Positions 9,099-20,512 of a stretch of DNA of 64,000 nucleotides are shown piece by piece. Numbering within the stretch: the stretch's first letter is position 1; the number at the start of each line of letters is the position of its first letter. The notes beneath the pieces are model-generated. The model searched no databases. It saw nothing but the letters and a program-made list of their open reading frames with translations, and was not told where the DNA came from. Source of the stretch: Bradyrhizobium erythrophlei (lineage in GTDB: Bacteria; Pseudomonadota; Alphaproteobacteria; Rhizobiales; Xanthobacteraceae); the NCBI RefSeq assembly GCF_900142985.1, contig NZ_LT670849.1:6526501-6590500 (forward strand). The letters are read 5' to 3'. The translations under genes and the position numbers were made by a program.

Positions 9099-9275
9099 GA
9101 ATCCCCCTTTGACTGGTGTTGGTTTGGGGCCGCAGGAAGCGCAGCGCCCGGCAATAAGGTCAATACAGTCGGGGGATGCTCAAGACAATATCAGACTGGC
9201 AGGATAACTGCCGCTAGAAGCGGCATCCAGCCGAAGGGTCGTCTTGTAGAATTCGCCTCTCCAGGCGAAGGATAT

Positions 9276-9959
<684 letters not shown>

Positions 9960-11459
9960 ATGGAAGTTCTGACGACCACCGAGATGGAGCGCGCCGACCG
10001 GCTCGCGATCGCGGCGGGCACGCCGGGGTTCTCGCTGATGCTGAGTGCGGGACAGGCGGTCGCATCGGTGGCGATGGACCTCGTCGAGGAGGGGCCGATC
10101 CTGGTGATCGCCGGGCCCGGCAATAACGGCGGCGACGGCTTTGTCGCGGCGGCCGAGCTTGCCGCGCGCGGCCGGGATGTTTCCGTCATTCTGTTGTGCG
10201 AGCGCGACAGCTTGCAGCGCGATGCGGCGTCGGCCGCTCGAGGCTGGAAATATCCGGTGCTGCCGTTCAACCCCCAGGCCATCGGCAAGCCGGCGCTGAT
10301 CATCGACGCGCTGTTTGGCGCCGGTCTTGACCGCCCGGTGAAGGGCGAACCGCTCGACATGATCGAGGCGATCAATGCCAACGGCGCGCCAGTGCTGGCC
10401 GTCGATCTGCCGAGCGGCATCAACGGCACGACGGGCGCCGTCATGGGCACGGCGGTAAAGGCGCTGGAAACCGTCACCTTCTTTCGCCGCAAGCCCGCGC
10501 ATCTGTTGTTGCCGGGACGCCGGCATTGCGGCCGCGTACGTGTCGCCGATATCGGCATCGATGCGGCGGTCCTCGCCGAGATCGGGCCCAGGACATTCGA
10601 GAACGTGCCGTCCTCGTGGAAAGGCTTTTATCCGGTCCCGACCATCGACGGTCACAAATATAGCCGCGGCCATGTTGTGGTCGTCTCGGGCGGGATCGCC
10701 GCAACTGGTGCGGCGCGTCTGTCGGCGCGCGGCGCGTTGCGCGCAGGCGCGGGCCTGGTCACGCTGGCCTCGCCGCGCGATGCGCTCGCGGTGAATGCCT
10801 CGGCGTTGACCGCCGTGATGGTTAGCCAGATCGACACGGTCGTCGAGTTCGCCGAACTTCTCAACGAGAAACGCCTCAACGGCTATGTGATCGGGCCAGG
10901 CGCGGGCGTCGGCGAACGGACAAGAGATTTTGTGCTGACGGCGCTCGCGGCAAAACGTTCGATCGTGCTGGACGCGGATGCGTTGACGAGTTTTGCAGGC
11001 AGGCCTGAGCAGTTGTTCGAGGCGATCAAGCGCGCGCACGACCCACAAGTGGTCTTGACGCCGCATGAAGGCGAGTTTCCGCGACTGTTCAGCGATCTCA
11101 GCAACAAGTATCCGCTGCGCTCGAAACTCGAGCGCGTGAGAGACGCGGCCGAACGCTCCGGAGCGGTGGTGCTGTTGAAAGGGCCGGACACCACGGTGGC
11201 TTCGCCTGATGGCCGCGCGACCATTGCCGCCAACGCGCCGCCGTGGCTGGCGACGGCCGGCGCCGGCGATGTGCTGTCGGGCATGATCGCGGGGCTGTTG
11301 GGGCAGGGCGTGCCGGCGTTCGAAGCGGCGTCGATCGCGGTGTGGATGCACGGCGAAGCCGCGCGCGAGGCAGGGCCCGGACTGATCGCCGAAGATTTGC
11401 CTGAGACCTTGCCGGCGGTGACGCGTCGTCTCTATGACGAGTTCGGTGTCGCGTATTAA
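9960..11459 (+). CDS. nnr: Bifunctional NAD(P)H-hydrate epimerase / ADP-dependent NAD(P)H-hydrate dehydratase
   Basis: A 499-residue fusion repairing hydrated NAD(P)H. The N-terminal YjeF_N epimerase domain (about 1-215) has IAGPGNNGGDGFVAA and AVDLPSGINGTTGA. The C-terminal ribokinase-like dehydratase (about 230-499) has KYSRGHVVVVSGG, VIGPGAGVGERT, LTPHEGEFPRLF, LLKGPDTTVASPDG and ATAGAGDVLSGMIAGLL. Both active domains look intact. The ATG at 9960 directly begins MEVLTTTEMERAD, the usual start; upstream codons are not conserved in type. It converges with the multicopper-oxidase-like gene, with nine bases between the stops. Confidence 0.95.
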   Translation: MEVLTTTEMERADRLAIAAGTPGFSLMLSAGQAVASVAMDLVEEGPILVIAGPGNNGGDGFVAAAELAARGRDVSVILLCERDSLQRDAASAARGWKYPVLPFNPQAIGKPALIIDALFGAGLDRPVKGEPLDMIEAINANGAPVLAVDLPSGINGTTGAVMGTAVKALETVTFFRRKPAHLLLPGRRHCGRVRVADIGIDAAVLAEIGPRTFENVPSSWKGFYPVPTIDGHKYSRGHVVVVSGGIAATGAARLSARGALRAGAGLVTLASPRDALAVNASALTAVMVSQIDTVVEFAELLNEKRLNGYVIGPGAGVGERTRDFVLTALAAKRSIVLDADALTSFAGRPEQLFEAIKRAHDPQVVLTPHEGEFPRLFSDLSNKYPLRSKLERVRDAAERSGAVVLLKGPDTTVASPDGRATIAANAPPWLATAGAGDVLSGMIAGLLGQGVPAFEAASIAVWMHGEAAREAGPGLIAEDLPETLPAVTRRLYDEFGVAY

Positions 11460-11468
11460 TTCTCAGAT

Positions 11469-12782
11469 TTAGTCGACGCTGTACCAGCGCAGCAGTCTTG
11501 GCGCGCTCCAGCGCGCCTCGACCGCTTCGAGCAGCCAGCGCCCGGCGTATTCGGCGGCGAACGCGACACGCTGTGTTTGTCCGGCGTCGATGGCAATCGT
11601 GTCGAGCCAGAACGGCTTCCAGCCATCGTCGAGCCGGTCGAGGTGCCGGAAATGATGGCCGTGCAGATGAAAGGTGGACGTCGTCGGCGCGCGGTTGGTC
11701 AGCGACAGCACCACCGCGCGGCCGGCTTTGGCTCGGAACGCCGGCGCTGCGGTGGCCGTGAACGTCATCGGCGGCAACCAGTCCTTTGCGTCACCACCGA
11801 AAGCAAGATCGACGCGCAGCGCGCTTTTCAGATCAAGCTTCGTTGGCAGGCCGTTCGACGGCAAGGCGCCCGGCATCGGAAGCGCCTCAGAGCGGATCGG
11901 CGCTTCGCCTGACATAATCAGTTGCGCGATCGGCTGCGCCGCTTCGCCATCATGCATCAGGATCGGCGTGGCGCCGGTGTTCGGCGTGATATCGACAAAC
12001 ACATCGGCCCGGCCGCCGGGCGCCAGCGCAAACGCGCCGTTGCGCGCCAGAAACGGTTCGGCGGGCTGACCATCGAGCGCCATGATCGTCACATTGTGAT
12101 GCTCGATCTTCAGGGCGACCACATTGCGTGGCAGGGCATTGATGAATCGGAGCCGCAATCGTTCGCGGGCGCGCACTGAAAGGTCGTGCGTTCGCTGCCC
12201 ATTGACGGTGTAAACCGGCGTGGTGCCGTCGGCATCAAGACCGGGCGCGAGCGCCGAGCCGTCCGGCTTCAGCCGCCAGCCTTCGATCAGAACGACTTCG
12301 TCGCGATCGGCCGTGACCGGTTCGTTTTCGGCGACGATCAGCGGCAACGCGCGCATGGCCCGCGCTGCGCCGTCGCCAAGCAAGGCCGCGTCACACAGAT
12401 AGGTTCCGGCATGGCGCAGCTGAAGCTGAAATCCGTCGCTGCCCGACGATTTCAGGATCGGGCGCGCCAGCAGCGGTTCGGCTGACGCAGCGCCGTCGAT
12501 CCCGCGCCAGTTGAGCGCGACCGGCGCCGGCAGATCGTTGGCACATGTGATCTCCGCACGATCGCCGCGCTTGAAACGAAGCGCCTGATGGCCCAGCGAC
12601 CAGATCGGCGTGGCCGGCTGTCCGTCTTTCAAATCCAGGAAATCGGGTTTGCAACGGAGCGCCGGCGGCTGTTGCGCGCAGGCCGTGCCATCCGTGCCCA
12701 GGACGACCGCGGTCGCCAATCCCGCCGCCACCGCGCGCCGGTTCGGCCGGAAGAAAAAGTGATCGGACCTGGACCCTGACAT
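11469..12782 (-). CDS. Multicopper-oxidase-like protein with degraded copper sites
   Basis: A 437-residue exported protein with a twin-arginine-like N-terminus (RPNRRAVAAGLATAVVLG) and three cupredoxin domains (VNGQRTHDLSVRARERLRLR in the middle one). In active family members the sites are HWHG, HSH, HPxHxHGH and HCHxxxHxxxGM. Here the first is NWRG (residues about 92-95), the second has become YLCDA, the third survives as FHLHGHHF, and the last is LLEAVEARWSAPRLL with no His or Cys. The trinuclear centre and type 1 copper can therefore not form normally. The ATG at 12782 starts the signal peptide. It may be a structural or copper-binding relic rather than an oxidase. Confidence 0.8.
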   Translation of the reverse strand: MSGSRSDHFFFRPNRRAVAAGLATAVVLGTDGTACAQQPPALRCKPDFLDLKDGQPATPIWSLGHQALRFKRGDRAEITCANDLPAPVALNWRGIDGAASAEPLLARPILKSSGSDGFQLQLRHAGTYLCDAALLGDGAARAMRALPLIVAENEPVTADRDEVVLIEGWRLKPDGSALAPGLDADGTTPVYTVNGQRTHDLSVRARERLRLRFINALPRNVVALKIEHHNVTIMALDGQPAEPFLARNGAFALAPGGRADVFVDITPNTGATPILMHDGEAAQPIAQLIMSGEAPIRSEALPMPGALPSNGLPTKLDLKSALRVDLAFGGDAKDWLPPMTFTATAAPAFRAKAGRAVVLSLTNRAPTTSTFHLHGHHFRHLDRLDDGWKPFWLDTIAIDAGQTQRVAFAAEYAGRWLLEAVEARWSAPRLLRWYSVD

Positions 12783-12907
12783 GGCGGTTGATGCGGACCA
12801 TTTTCCGCACAATATGTCCAGCGTCGACGTCGTTTGTCGTGTCAGGACAGCGCATGTTATAAGCGCGCCGCCCGCGGTGTCGCGGCCCTATTTGATGCTT
12901 TCTCTTT

Positions 12908-12992
<85 letters not shown>

Positions 12993-13312
12993 GCGCTCCC
13001 GGCATCCGAGGACGCGCATCGCCCGCGCCAAGTCTCCCACGTGCCATTCGGATTTGACCGCTTTTACCCCATTCCTTCTCGGGAACTGTTGATCTCGTTC
13101 CGTCATTGGGCTACGAGCGTCAGCCTGTTGCCTATGGGCCGCCGGTCGCCCGGTGCCTTTGCGACCCCGACGCGAGGGTCGACGGAATAAGGCAAGAATT
13201 TCAAAGGGTTTTGGAGACCGCCGAAACCAGTAGCGCAAGGCGTGAGGCCGTGCGCCATCCACAACAAGCCGTCCGGTTGTCGCCGGACCTCAATTTGAGA
13301 AGATTTAGAGCC
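12993..13312. other. Leader region of tig with a small hairpin
   Basis: About 320 bases between tRNA-Leu and trigger factor. The tig frame is open upstream but not protein-like. A 6-bp stem (GTCCGG at 13271-13276, CCGGAC at 13283-13288) lies 25 bases before the start codon. No gene seen. Confidence 0.5.
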
Positions 13313-14674
13313 ATGCAGGTCAAGGAAACGGTCGCCGAAGGATTGAAGCACGAGTTTCAGATCAGCGTTCCCGCGGCTGATCTCGATGCCAAGGCCGACG
13401 CTCGTCTGGTGGAACTCAAGGACAAGGTCCGCCTCAACGGCTTCCGTCCCGGCAAGGTGCCGGTTGCGCATCTGAAAAAGGTCTACGGCCGCTCGGTGAT
13501 GGCGGAAGCCATTGACCAGACGATCCGCGACGCCAATTCGCAGCTCTTCACCGAGCGCGGTTTCCGCCTGGCGACCGAACCCAAGATCACGATGCCGACG
13601 GAAGAAAAAGAGGTCGAGGAACTGCTCGCGGGCAAGTCCGATCTCACCTACACCGTTGCGATCGAGGTCGTGCCGTCGATTACGCTTGCCGACTTCAAGA
13701 GCTTCAAGGTCGAGAAGCCGGTCGCCGATGTGACCGACACCGAGGTCGATGACGCCGTCAAGCGCATCGCCGACCAGAATCGCGCTTATGCTGCGAAGGG
13801 CGAGGGTGCCAAGGCCGCCAGCGGCGACCGCGTCACGGTTTCGTTCAAGGGCACCATCGACGGCGTCGCGTTCGAAGGCGGATCAGCCGAGAACATCCCG
13901 GTGGTCACCGGCTCCAACAGCTTCATTCCCGGCTTCGAGGATCAACTGACGGGTATTGCATCAGGCGAAACCCGCACGCTGAAGGTCACGTTCCCGGCCA
14001 ACTACGGCAACACGGAACTCGCCGGCAAGGCTGCCGAGTTCGAAACCACCGCCTCTCAGATCGAAGCGCCGCAGGATGTTGCGATCGATGACGAGTTCGC
14101 CAAGACGCTTGGCCTGGAATCGCTCGACAAGCTGAAGGACGCTGCGCGGGAGCGGATTGCCGCCGAATTCGCCGGCGCCACGCGCCAGCGCGTCAAGCGC
14201 ATCCTGCTCGACCGCCTCGACGAGACCCATCGTTTCGAAGCGCCGCCGTCGCTCGTCGACCAGGAGTTCGAGTTGATGTGGAACTCGGTCAAGTCGGAAA
14301 TGGAAGCTGGCGGCAAGACCTTTGCCGATGAAAACACGACGGAAGAGGCGGCGAAGGAAGAATACCGCAAGATCGCGGACCGCCGCGTTCGGCTAGGCCT
14401 GGTGCTCTCCGAGATCGGCGAAAAGAACAAGATCACTGTTACCGATGACGAAGTTGGCCGCGCGGTGATCGAACGTGCGCGCCAGATGCCGGGCCGCGAA
14501 AAGGAGGTCTGGGACTTCTATCGCAACAACGCCAATGCGCTCGCCCAGCTTCGCGCACCGATCTATGAAGACAAGGTCGTCGACTTCATCCTCGAGCTTG
14601 CCAACGTGACCGAGAAGAAGGTTTCGCGTGAAGAGCTTTACAAGGACGATGAAGCCGAGAAGAACGCCGCTTAA
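13313..14674 (+). CDS. tig: Trigger factor (ribosome-associated chaperone and prolyl isomerase)
   Basis: A 453-residue chaperone that binds the ribosome exit and shields nascent chains. It begins [19 protein letters not shown]; the ribosome-binding loop is [16 protein letters not shown] (family signature GFRxGxxP). The FKBP-type PPIase domain spans about 160-245 ([20 protein letters not shown]) and the helical arms follow. The start at 13313 is set by this conserved N-terminus; codons from 13106 on are unrelated. It heads the tig-clpP-clpX-lon quality-control block. Confidence 0.97.
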   Translation: MQVKETVAEGLKHEFQISVPAADLDAKADARLVELKDKVRLNGFRPGKVPVAHLKKVYGRSVMAEAIDQTIRDANSQLFTERGFRLATEPKITMPTEEKEVEELLAGKSDLTYTVAIEVVPSITLADFKSFKVEKPVADVTDTEVDDAVKRIADQNRAYAAKGEGAKAASGDRVTVSFKGTIDGVAFEGGSAENIPVVTGSNSFIPGFEDQLTGIASGETRTLKVTFPANYGNTELAGKAAEFETTASQIEAPQDVAIDDEFAKTLGLESLDKLKDAARERIAAEFAGATRQRVKRILLDRLDETHRFEAPPSLVDQEFELMWNSVKSEMEAGGKTFADENTTEEAAKEEYRKIADRRVRLGLVLSEIGEKNKITVTDDEVGRAVIERARQMPGREKEVWDFYRNNANALAQLRAPIYEDKVVDFILELANVTEKKVSREELYKDDEAEKNAA

Positions 14675-14728
14675 CTGCTTGTAAGTGCTGCGTTAACGTT
14701 GAGGCGCAAAAGGCCTTCAAGAGGTTGG

Positions 14729-14752
14729 CTGGCGGCTGTTCCTCGCCGCCAG
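14729..14752. other. Hairpin between tig and clpP
   Basis: A perfect 8-bp stem CTGGCGGC/GCCGCCAG with an 8-base loop, without a following T run. It may attenuate read-through from tig or stabilise an end; it is not a standard terminator. Confidence 0.4.
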
Positions 14753-14953
14753 AATCAGCTTCAACTGCTTCGGCTGAGCTTCTCAGTTACCGGCCGTGTG
14801 GCCGGGGAAAATATGGGCTTGTGGCGGGAGAACAGAAGCCTATCTGTGAACCTGTCCAAGCCACGTCCTGCATCACGAAACGCCCAACCCGCCGATTTGA
14901 ATTCATATCGTCCGTTCGGTGGATGTTCGTTTCTGCCAACCTTTGGGTGACTA

Positions 14954-15589
14954 ATGCGCGATCCCGTTGAAACCTACATGAACCTCGTGCCGATGGTGGT
15001 CGAGCAGACCAACCGTGGCGAGCGGGCCTACGACATCTTCTCGCGCCTTCTCAAAGAACGGATCATCTTCGTCACTGGCCCGGTTGAAGACGGCATGTCG
15101 ACGCTGACCGTGGCGCAGCTCCTGTTCCTCGAGGCCGAGAATCCGAAGAAGGAAATCTCGATGTACATCAACTCGCCGGGTGGCGTGGTGACCTCGGGGC
15201 TCGCGATCTACGACACGATGCAATTCATCCGTCCGCCGGTCTCGACGCTGTGCACGGGCCAGGCTGCCTCGATGGGCTCGCTGCTGCTTGCCGCCGGCGA
15301 AAAGGACATGCGTTTCTCGCTGCCCAATTCGCGCATCATGGTGCATCAGCCTTCCGGCGGATTTCAGGGCCAGGCCACCGACATCATGCTGCACGCCCAG
15401 GAAATCCTGAACCTGAAGAAGCGGCTCAACGAAATCTACGTCAAGCACACCGGCCAGACCTACAAAGCGATCGAGGACGCGCTGGAGCGCGACAAGTTCC
15501 TCACCGCCGACGACGCCAAGGCGTTCGGTCTGGTCGACAAGGTGATCGACAAGCGCGCCGAGGATCCTGCCGCCCTAAAGGCAACCTGA
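14954..15589 (+). CDS. clpP: ATP-dependent Clp protease proteolytic subunit
   Basis: A 211-residue serine protease forming the 14-mer chamber that works with ClpX or ClpA. The catalytic triad is visible: Ser106 in [11 protein letters not shown], His131 in [10 protein letters not shown], and Asp180 in [26 protein letters not shown] is the second family signature. The start begins [18 protein letters not shown], directly before the mature domain. It precedes clpX in the same direction, separated by 437 bases. Confidence 0.98.
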   Translation: MRDPVETYMNLVPMVVEQTNRGERAYDIFSRLLKERIIFVTGPVEDGMSTLTVAQLLFLEAENPKKEISMYINSPGGVVTSGLAIYDTMQFIRPPVSTLCTGQAASMGSLLLAAGEKDMRFSLPNSRIMVHQPSGGFQGQATDIMLHAQEILNLKKRLNEIYVKHTGQTYKAIEDALERDKFLTADDAKAFGLVDKVIDKRAEDPAALKAT

Positions 15590-16026
15590 TCCGGCTTATT
15601 TCGTTCAACTTGCGTTAACGGTTGCTGGCTGTCCGGAAATGGTCCCGAAGCGGTCCTTTTTGGCCCCGTTTGGGGCGAAAGTTCCGCTTTCGTCCCGGCC
15701 GTTCGGCGTGACAATCGCGCAACGTTTCGCCGATTTCGGCCGTTAACTCATGGGTGGATGTGCAAATCACGGTATTGTCACGGATATCCAGCGACCCGCC
15801 GATTAGCGAATTCTTGATAGTCGGGTGCGAGCATGGTTGGCTAGGTCGCTCAGGGTATGCTTGCATGGGATTCGAGTTTGCTGCGATTCTAGCAGCGTCT
15901 TGGGAATAGGGTCTTTTTTGGTACGAATTTTGCTCTATCTACGATTTTTGGACTTTCAAAAGTCGAGGCCGGCAACGTCCGGAATGAGGGCGAGCGTGCT
16001 GGATCGAACTGCGGACGGAGATAGGA
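15590..16026. other. clpP-clpX intergenic region
   Basis: 437 bases without a recognisable gene. It holds several short hairpins (GCCCC/GGGGC near 15664, CGAAAG/CTTTCG near 15677, GCTGC/GCAGC near 15879) and a T run at about 15914. It must contain a separate clpX promoter, but no convincing -35/-10 pair was found. Confidence 0.45.
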
Positions 16027-17301
16027 ATGAGTAAGGTTGGCGCCAGCGACTCGAAGAACACGCTGTATTGCTCGTTCTGCGGCAAGAGCCAGCACGAAGT
16101 TCGCAAGCTGATCGCCGGTCCCACCGTCTTCATCTGCGACGAATGCGTCGAGCTTTGCATGGACATCATTCGCGAGGAAAACAAATCCTCGCTGGTGAAG
16201 TCGCGCGACGGGATTCCGACGCCGAAGGAAATCTGCAAGGTGCTGGACGACTACGTGATCGGCCAGAGCCATGCCAAGAAGGTGCTCTCGGTCGCCGTCC
16301 ACAATCACTACAAGCGCCTCAATCATCAGACCAAGCACAATGACGTTGAGCTGGCGAAGTCGAACATCCTGCTGATCGGTCCGACCGGTTCGGGCAAGAC
16401 GCTGCTCGCGCAGACGCTCGCCCGCATTCTCGACGTGCCCTTCACGATGGCCGATGCGACGACGCTGACCGAAGCCGGGTATGTCGGCGAGGACGTCGAG
16501 AACATCATCCTGAAGCTGTTGCAGTCGGCCGACTACAATGTCGAGCGGGCCCAGCGCGGCATCGTCTACATCGACGAAATCGACAAGATCAGCCGGAAGT
16601 CCGACAATCCCTCGATCACCCGCGATGTGTCGGGCGAGGGCGTGCAGCAGGCGCTGTTGAAGATCATGGAAGGAACCGTGGCTTCGGTTCCCCCGCAGGG
16701 CGGCCGCAAGCATCCGCAGCAGGAATTCCTTCAGGTCGACACCACCAACATCCTGTTCATCTGCGGCGGCGCTTTCTCGGGCCTCGAGAAGATCATCTCG
16801 GCGCGCGGCCGTTCGACCTCGATCGGTTTCGGCGCGCAGGTGCTGGCGCCGGAAGATCGGCGGACCGGCGAGATCTTCCGCCACGTCGAACCTGAAGATC
16901 TGCTGAAATACGGCTTGATCCCCGAATTCGTCGGCCGTCTACCGGTCGTCGCCACGCTTGAGGACCTGGACGAGGCTTCGCTGAAGAAGATCCTCACCGA
17001 TCCGAAGAACGCGCTGGTCAAGCAGTATCAGCGGCTGTTCGAGATGGAGAATATCGAGCTGACTTTCGCCGACGAGGCGCTTGGCGCGGTCGCCCGCAAG
17101 GCGATCGAACGCAAGACCGGCGCGCGTGGCCTGCGTTCCATTCTCGAGAGCATCCTGCTCGAGACGATGTTCGACCTTCCGGGCCTTGAGGGTGTGGAAG
17201 AAGTCGTGATCTCGCGCGAAGTTGTGGAAGGAACGGCGCGTCCGCTCTACATCTACGCCGATCGTTCCGACCGCGCGGTCGAGAGCAGCGCCAGCGCCTG
17301 A
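16027..17301 (+). CDS. clpX: ATP-dependent Clp protease ATP-binding subunit ClpX
   Basis: A 424-residue AAA+ unfoldase that feeds substrates to ClpP. The N-terminal zinc-binding domain uses C15/C18/C37/C40 (YCSFCGK and ICDEC). Walker A is GPTGSGKT at 118-125, Walker [11 protein letters not shown], and the pore and sensor regions are typical ([26 protein letters not shown]). The ATG at 16027 follows GGAGATAGGA closely. Length is standard. Confidence 0.98.
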   Translation: MSKVGASDSKNTLYCSFCGKSQHEVRKLIAGPTVFICDECVELCMDIIREENKSSLVKSRDGIPTPKEICKVLDDYVIGQSHAKKVLSVAVHNHYKRLNHQTKHNDVELAKSNILLIGPTGSGKTLLAQTLARILDVPFTMADATTLTEAGYVGEDVENIILKLLQSADYNVERAQRGIVYIDEIDKISRKSDNPSITRDVSGEGVQQALLKIMEGTVASVPPQGGRKHPQQEFLQVDTTNILFICGGAFSGLEKIISARGRSTSIGFGAQVLAPEDRRTGEIFRHVEPEDLLKYGLIPEFVGRLPVVATLEDLDEASLKKILTDPKNALVKQYQRLFEMENIELTFADEALGAVARKAIERKTGARGLRSILESILLETMFDLPGLEGVEEVVISREVVEGTARPLYIYADRSDRAVESSASA

Positions 17302-17385
17302 GGTTTTGGGCCATTTTACTGGCGTATTTGACGCGGCTGCCGAGCCTTTCGGCGGCCGCCTGAGCTCAACCTGAGTGCCGCGTTC

Positions 17386-17407
17386 AGCCCTGCGGGACAG
17401 GGCTTTC
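17386..17407 (+). terminator. Possible weak terminator after clpX
   Basis: A 7-bp stem AGCCCTG/CAGGGCT with loop CGGGA followed only by TTTCC. The short T tract makes termination uncertain. Confidence 0.4.
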
Positions 17408-17414
17408 CTGCGAC

Positions 17415-17445
17415 TTGACACCCCTGCCACCGATAGCCACCTAAT
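17415..17445 (+). promoter_or_regulatory. Possible lon promoter element
   Basis: A perfect TTGACA (17415-17420), extended to CTTGACA, lies between the clpX hairpin and lon. The best -10-like hexamer, CCTAAT at 17440-17445, is 19 bases away, wider than usual. The CTTG start would also suit a heat-shock sigma-32 type promoter, which is known for lon in other bacteria, but the -10 is not convincing. Confidence 0.25.
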
Positions 17446-17604
17446 GTCATTGGCGGCGTGAAATCAGCTCAAAGATTCGCTCCGACAGGAAACCGGAACA
17501 GACGGCTTTGTGGGCCTTAACCTCTTCCGGAATATCTGGCACCTTGTTGCCGTTGCGCATGATGCGGATGGCGTGCAAGGGGGCACAACAAAAGGATAAA
17601 GGCC

Positions 17605-20034
17605 ATGACCACCCCTAAACCCCGGCCATCTATCGTTCACGGCGAAAGCCACGCCTATCCCGTGCTGCCGCTGCGCGACATCGTCGTTTTCCCGCACATG
17701 ATCGTGCCGCTGTTCGTCGGCCGCGAGAAGTCGATCCGCGCGCTTGAAGAGGTGATGAAGAACGATGCGCTGATCATGCTGGCGACGCAGAAGAATGCGT
17801 CCGACGATGATCCGGCGCCCGACGCGATCTACGAGACCGGTACGCTTGCAAGCGTCCTCCAGCTCCTGAAATTGCCTGACGGCACCGTCAAGGTTCTGGT
17901 CGAGGGCCTCGAACGCGCGCGCGTCGAGAAATATACCGATCGCACCGAGTACTACGAAGCGACTGCGGTTGCGCTCGCCGATACAGATGCGACCTCCGTC
18001 GAAGCGGAAGCGCTTGCGCGTTCGGTGGTGTCGGATTTCGAGAGCTACGTGAAGCTCAACAAGAAGATTTCCGCCGAGGTCGTCGGCGTCGTGCAGGCGA
18101 TCACCGATTTCGCCAAGCTCGGCGATACCGTGGCTTCGCATCTGGCCGTGAAGATCGCCGACCGTCAGGCGATCCTGGAGACGCTGTCGGTGACCGCGCG
18201 GCTCGAGAAGGTGCTCGGCCTGATGGAGAGCGAGATCTCCGTGCTCCAGGTCGAGAAGCGCATCCGCTCGCGCGTCAAGCGCCAGATGGAGAAGACCCAG
18301 CGCGAGTACTATCTCAACGAGCAGATGAAGGCGATTCAGAAGGAACTCGGCGATGACGAGGGCCGGGACGAACTCGCCGATCTCGAAGAGAAGATCAACA
18401 AGACCAAGCTTTCCAAGGAAGCGCGGGAAAAGGCGCAACACGAACTGAAGAAGCTGCGTCAGATGTCGCCGATGTCCGCGGAAGCGACCGTCGTGCGCAA
18501 CTACCTCGACTGGCTGCTGTCGATTCCGTGGAACAAGAAGTCGAAGGTCAAGAAGGACCTCGTGGCCGCACAAGAGGTGCTGGACAGCGATCACTATGGG
18601 CTTGAGAAGGTCAAGGACCGCATCGTCGAGTACCTCGCCGTGCAGTCGCGCGCCAACAAGTTGACCGGACCGATCCTGTGCCTCGTCGGGCCTCCCGGCG
18701 TCGGCAAGACCTCGCTTGGCAAGTCGATCGCGAAAGCCACGGGGCGCGAGTTCGTTCGCGTGTCGCTCGGCGGCGTGCGGGATGAGGCCGAAATCCGCGG
18801 CCACCGGCGGACCTATATCGGGTCGATGCCGGGCAAGATTATCCAGTCGATGCGCAAGGCGAAGACCTCGAACCCGCTGTTCCTGCTCGACGAGATCGAC
18901 AAGATGGGCGCCGACTTCCGTGGCGATCCGTCGTCGGCCTTGCTCGAGGTGCTGGACCCTGAGCAGAACTCGACGTTCAACGACCACTATCTGGAAGTCG
19001 ATTACGACCTCTCCAACGTGATGTTCATCACGACCGCGAATACGCTCAATATTCCCGGTCCCCTGATGGACCGCATGGAGATCATCCGGATCGCCGGCTA
19101 CACCGAGAACGAGAAGGTCGAGATCGCGCGCAAGCATCTGATCCCGACCGCGATCTCCAAGCACGGTCTGGATACCAAGGAATGGTCGATCGACGACGAC
19201 GCGTTGCTCTTGATGATCCGCCGCTACACCCGCGAAGCGGGCGTGCGTAATCTCGAGCGTGAGCTTTCGACACTCGCCCGCAAGGCGGTGAAGGAGCTGA
19301 TGATCTCGAAGAAGAAGTCGGTCAAGATCACCGAGAAGACGCTCGAGGAGTTCCTCGGTGTGCCGAAGTATCGTTACGGCGAGATCGACGAGGACGATCA
19401 GGTCGGCATCGTTACGGGCCTTGCCTGGACCGATGTCGGCGGCGAGTTGCTCACGATCGAAGGCGTCATGATGCCCGGCAAGGGCAAGATGACGGTCACG
19501 GGCAATCTGCGCGACGTGATGAAGGAGTCGATTTCGGCGGCGGCATCGTTTGTCCGTTCGCGGGCCGTCGGCTTCGGCATCGAGCCGCCGTTGTTCGACA
19601 GGCGCGACATCCACGTTCACGTGCCGGAGGGGGCGACCCCGAAGGACGGACCGTCGGCGGGTGTTGCGATGGCGACCGCCATCATCTCTGTGATGACGGG
19701 GATTCCGGTCCGGCACGATGTCGCCATGACCGGCGAGATCACGCTGCGGGGCAGGGTGCTTCCGATCGGTGGTCTGAAGGAGAAGCTGTTGGCGGCCGCG
19801 CGTGGCGGCATCAAGACGGTGCTGATCCCGGAAGACAACGCCAAGGATCTCACGGAGATTTCCGATGCGATCAAGGGCGGGATGAACATCATCCCGGTCG
19901 CTCGCCTCGACGAAGTCGTCTCCAAGGCTCTGGTGCGGACGCCCGTGCCGATCGTCTGGGAGGAAGACTCCGCCAAGGTGCCGGTAACGCCGGACGCGGG
20001 CGACGAAGCCTCCGGTGGTCTGACCGCCCACTAG
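17605..20034 (+). CDS. lon: ATP-dependent endopeptidase La
   Basis: An 809-residue Lon protease that degrades misfolded and regulatory proteins. It has the N-terminal LON domain ([20 protein letters not shown]), the coiled-coil linker ([18 protein letters not shown]), the AAA+ module with Walker A GPPGVGKT at 362-369, and the protease domain with catalytic dyad Ser684 (DGPSAGVAM) and Lys727 ([10 protein letters not shown]). The length matches the family. The ATG at 17605 follows AAGG. A strong terminator follows at 20063. Confidence 0.98.
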   Translation: MTTPKPRPSIVHGESHAYPVLPLRDIVVFPHMIVPLFVGREKSIRALEEVMKNDALIMLATQKNASDDDPAPDAIYETGTLASVLQLLKLPDGTVKVLVEGLERARVEKYTDRTEYYEATAVALADTDATSVEAEALARSVVSDFESYVKLNKKISAEVVGVVQAITDFAKLGDTVASHLAVKIADRQAILETLSVTARLEKVLGLMESEISVLQVEKRIRSRVKRQMEKTQREYYLNEQMKAIQKELGDDEGRDELADLEEKINKTKLSKEAREKAQHELKKLRQMSPMSAEATVVRNYLDWLLSIPWNKKSKVKKDLVAAQEVLDSDHYGLEKVKDRIVEYLAVQSRANKLTGPILCLVGPPGVGKTSLGKSIAKATGREFVRVSLGGVRDEAEIRGHRRTYIGSMPGKIIQSMRKAKTSNPLFLLDEIDKMGADFRGDPSSALLEVLDPEQNSTFNDHYLEVDYDLSNVMFITTANTLNIPGPLMDRMEIIRIAGYTENEKVEIARKHLIPTAISKHGLDTKEWSIDDDALLLMIRRYTREAGVRNLERELSTLARKAVKELMISKKKSVKITEKTLEEFLGVPKYRYGEIDEDDQVGIVTGLAWTDVGGELLTIEGVMMPGKGKMTVTGNLRDVMKESISAAASFVRSRAVGFGIEPPLFDRRDIHVHVPEGATPKDGPSAGVAMATAIISVMTGIPVRHDVAMTGEITLRGRVLPIGGLKEKLLAAARGGIKTVLIPEDNAKDLTEISDAIKGGMNIIPVARLDEVVSKALVRTPVPIVWEEDSAKVPVTPDAGDEASGGLTAH

Positions 20035-20062
20035 GTCGTTAAGTCGTTAAGCAGATCAATGA

Positions 20063-20092
20063 AAACGGCGCCTTTTTAGGCGCCGTTTTTTT
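20063..20092 (+). terminator. Rho-independent terminator of lon
   Basis: A 10-bp stem AAACGGCGCC/GGCGCCGTTT with a six-base T-rich loop, ending in a seven-base T run. Confidence 0.93.
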
Positions 20093-20164
20093 GCCTGGGC
20101 GTGGGAAGTGCGACCGTATCGGACCTTGCGCTGAGAGGGGCCGCGAGGCTAAACACCCTCCAAT

Positions 20165-20241
20165 GGGCGGCTAGCTCAGCTGGTTAGAGCATCTCGTTTA
20201 CACCGAGAGGGTCTGCGGTTCGAATCCGTAGCCGCCCACCA
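20165..20241 (+). tRNA. tRNA-Val (TAC anticodon)
   Basis: A 77-nt tRNA: acceptor GGGCGGC/GCCGCCC, D arm CTCAGCTGGTTAGAG, anticodon stem TCTCG/CGAGA with loop TTTACAC and anticodon TAC at 20199-20201, T arm GGTTCGAATCC, encoded CCA. A T6 run follows directly. Confidence 0.97.
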
Positions 20242-20512
20242 TTTTTTCAAGTGCCCGGCATTTTGGTGCAGTCGCTTCTCCGGACCTGATCGACTTGCGA
20301 CCCCGCAACGAGCCGGCCCCCGGCGCCACCGGCCCCTTCAGGCCGCAGTTAACTCCCCGCGATCCGATTGTCTTTCATCCTAATGGGAAGATTTGCTGTT
20401 TGCAAAAGGTGGAAGAAGGCCGCGCCGGTAAAAGCGCGGGCTGCGGAGGAGATTTAAACAGAGGATTTTCAATATACTAAAAGTTGCTGCCACGCTTTCG
20501 GTCGTCAGCTTC

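Noticed and set aside
11469..12782. Annotation as an active laccase or copper oxidase
   Set aside because: Three of four copper motifs are missing.
17464..20031. 855-codon open frame on the minus strand opposite lon
   Set aside because: Antisense shadow of lon: the plus strand encodes every Lon motif, while the minus frame is Arg/His/Asp-rich low-complexity translation typical of GC-rich third positions.
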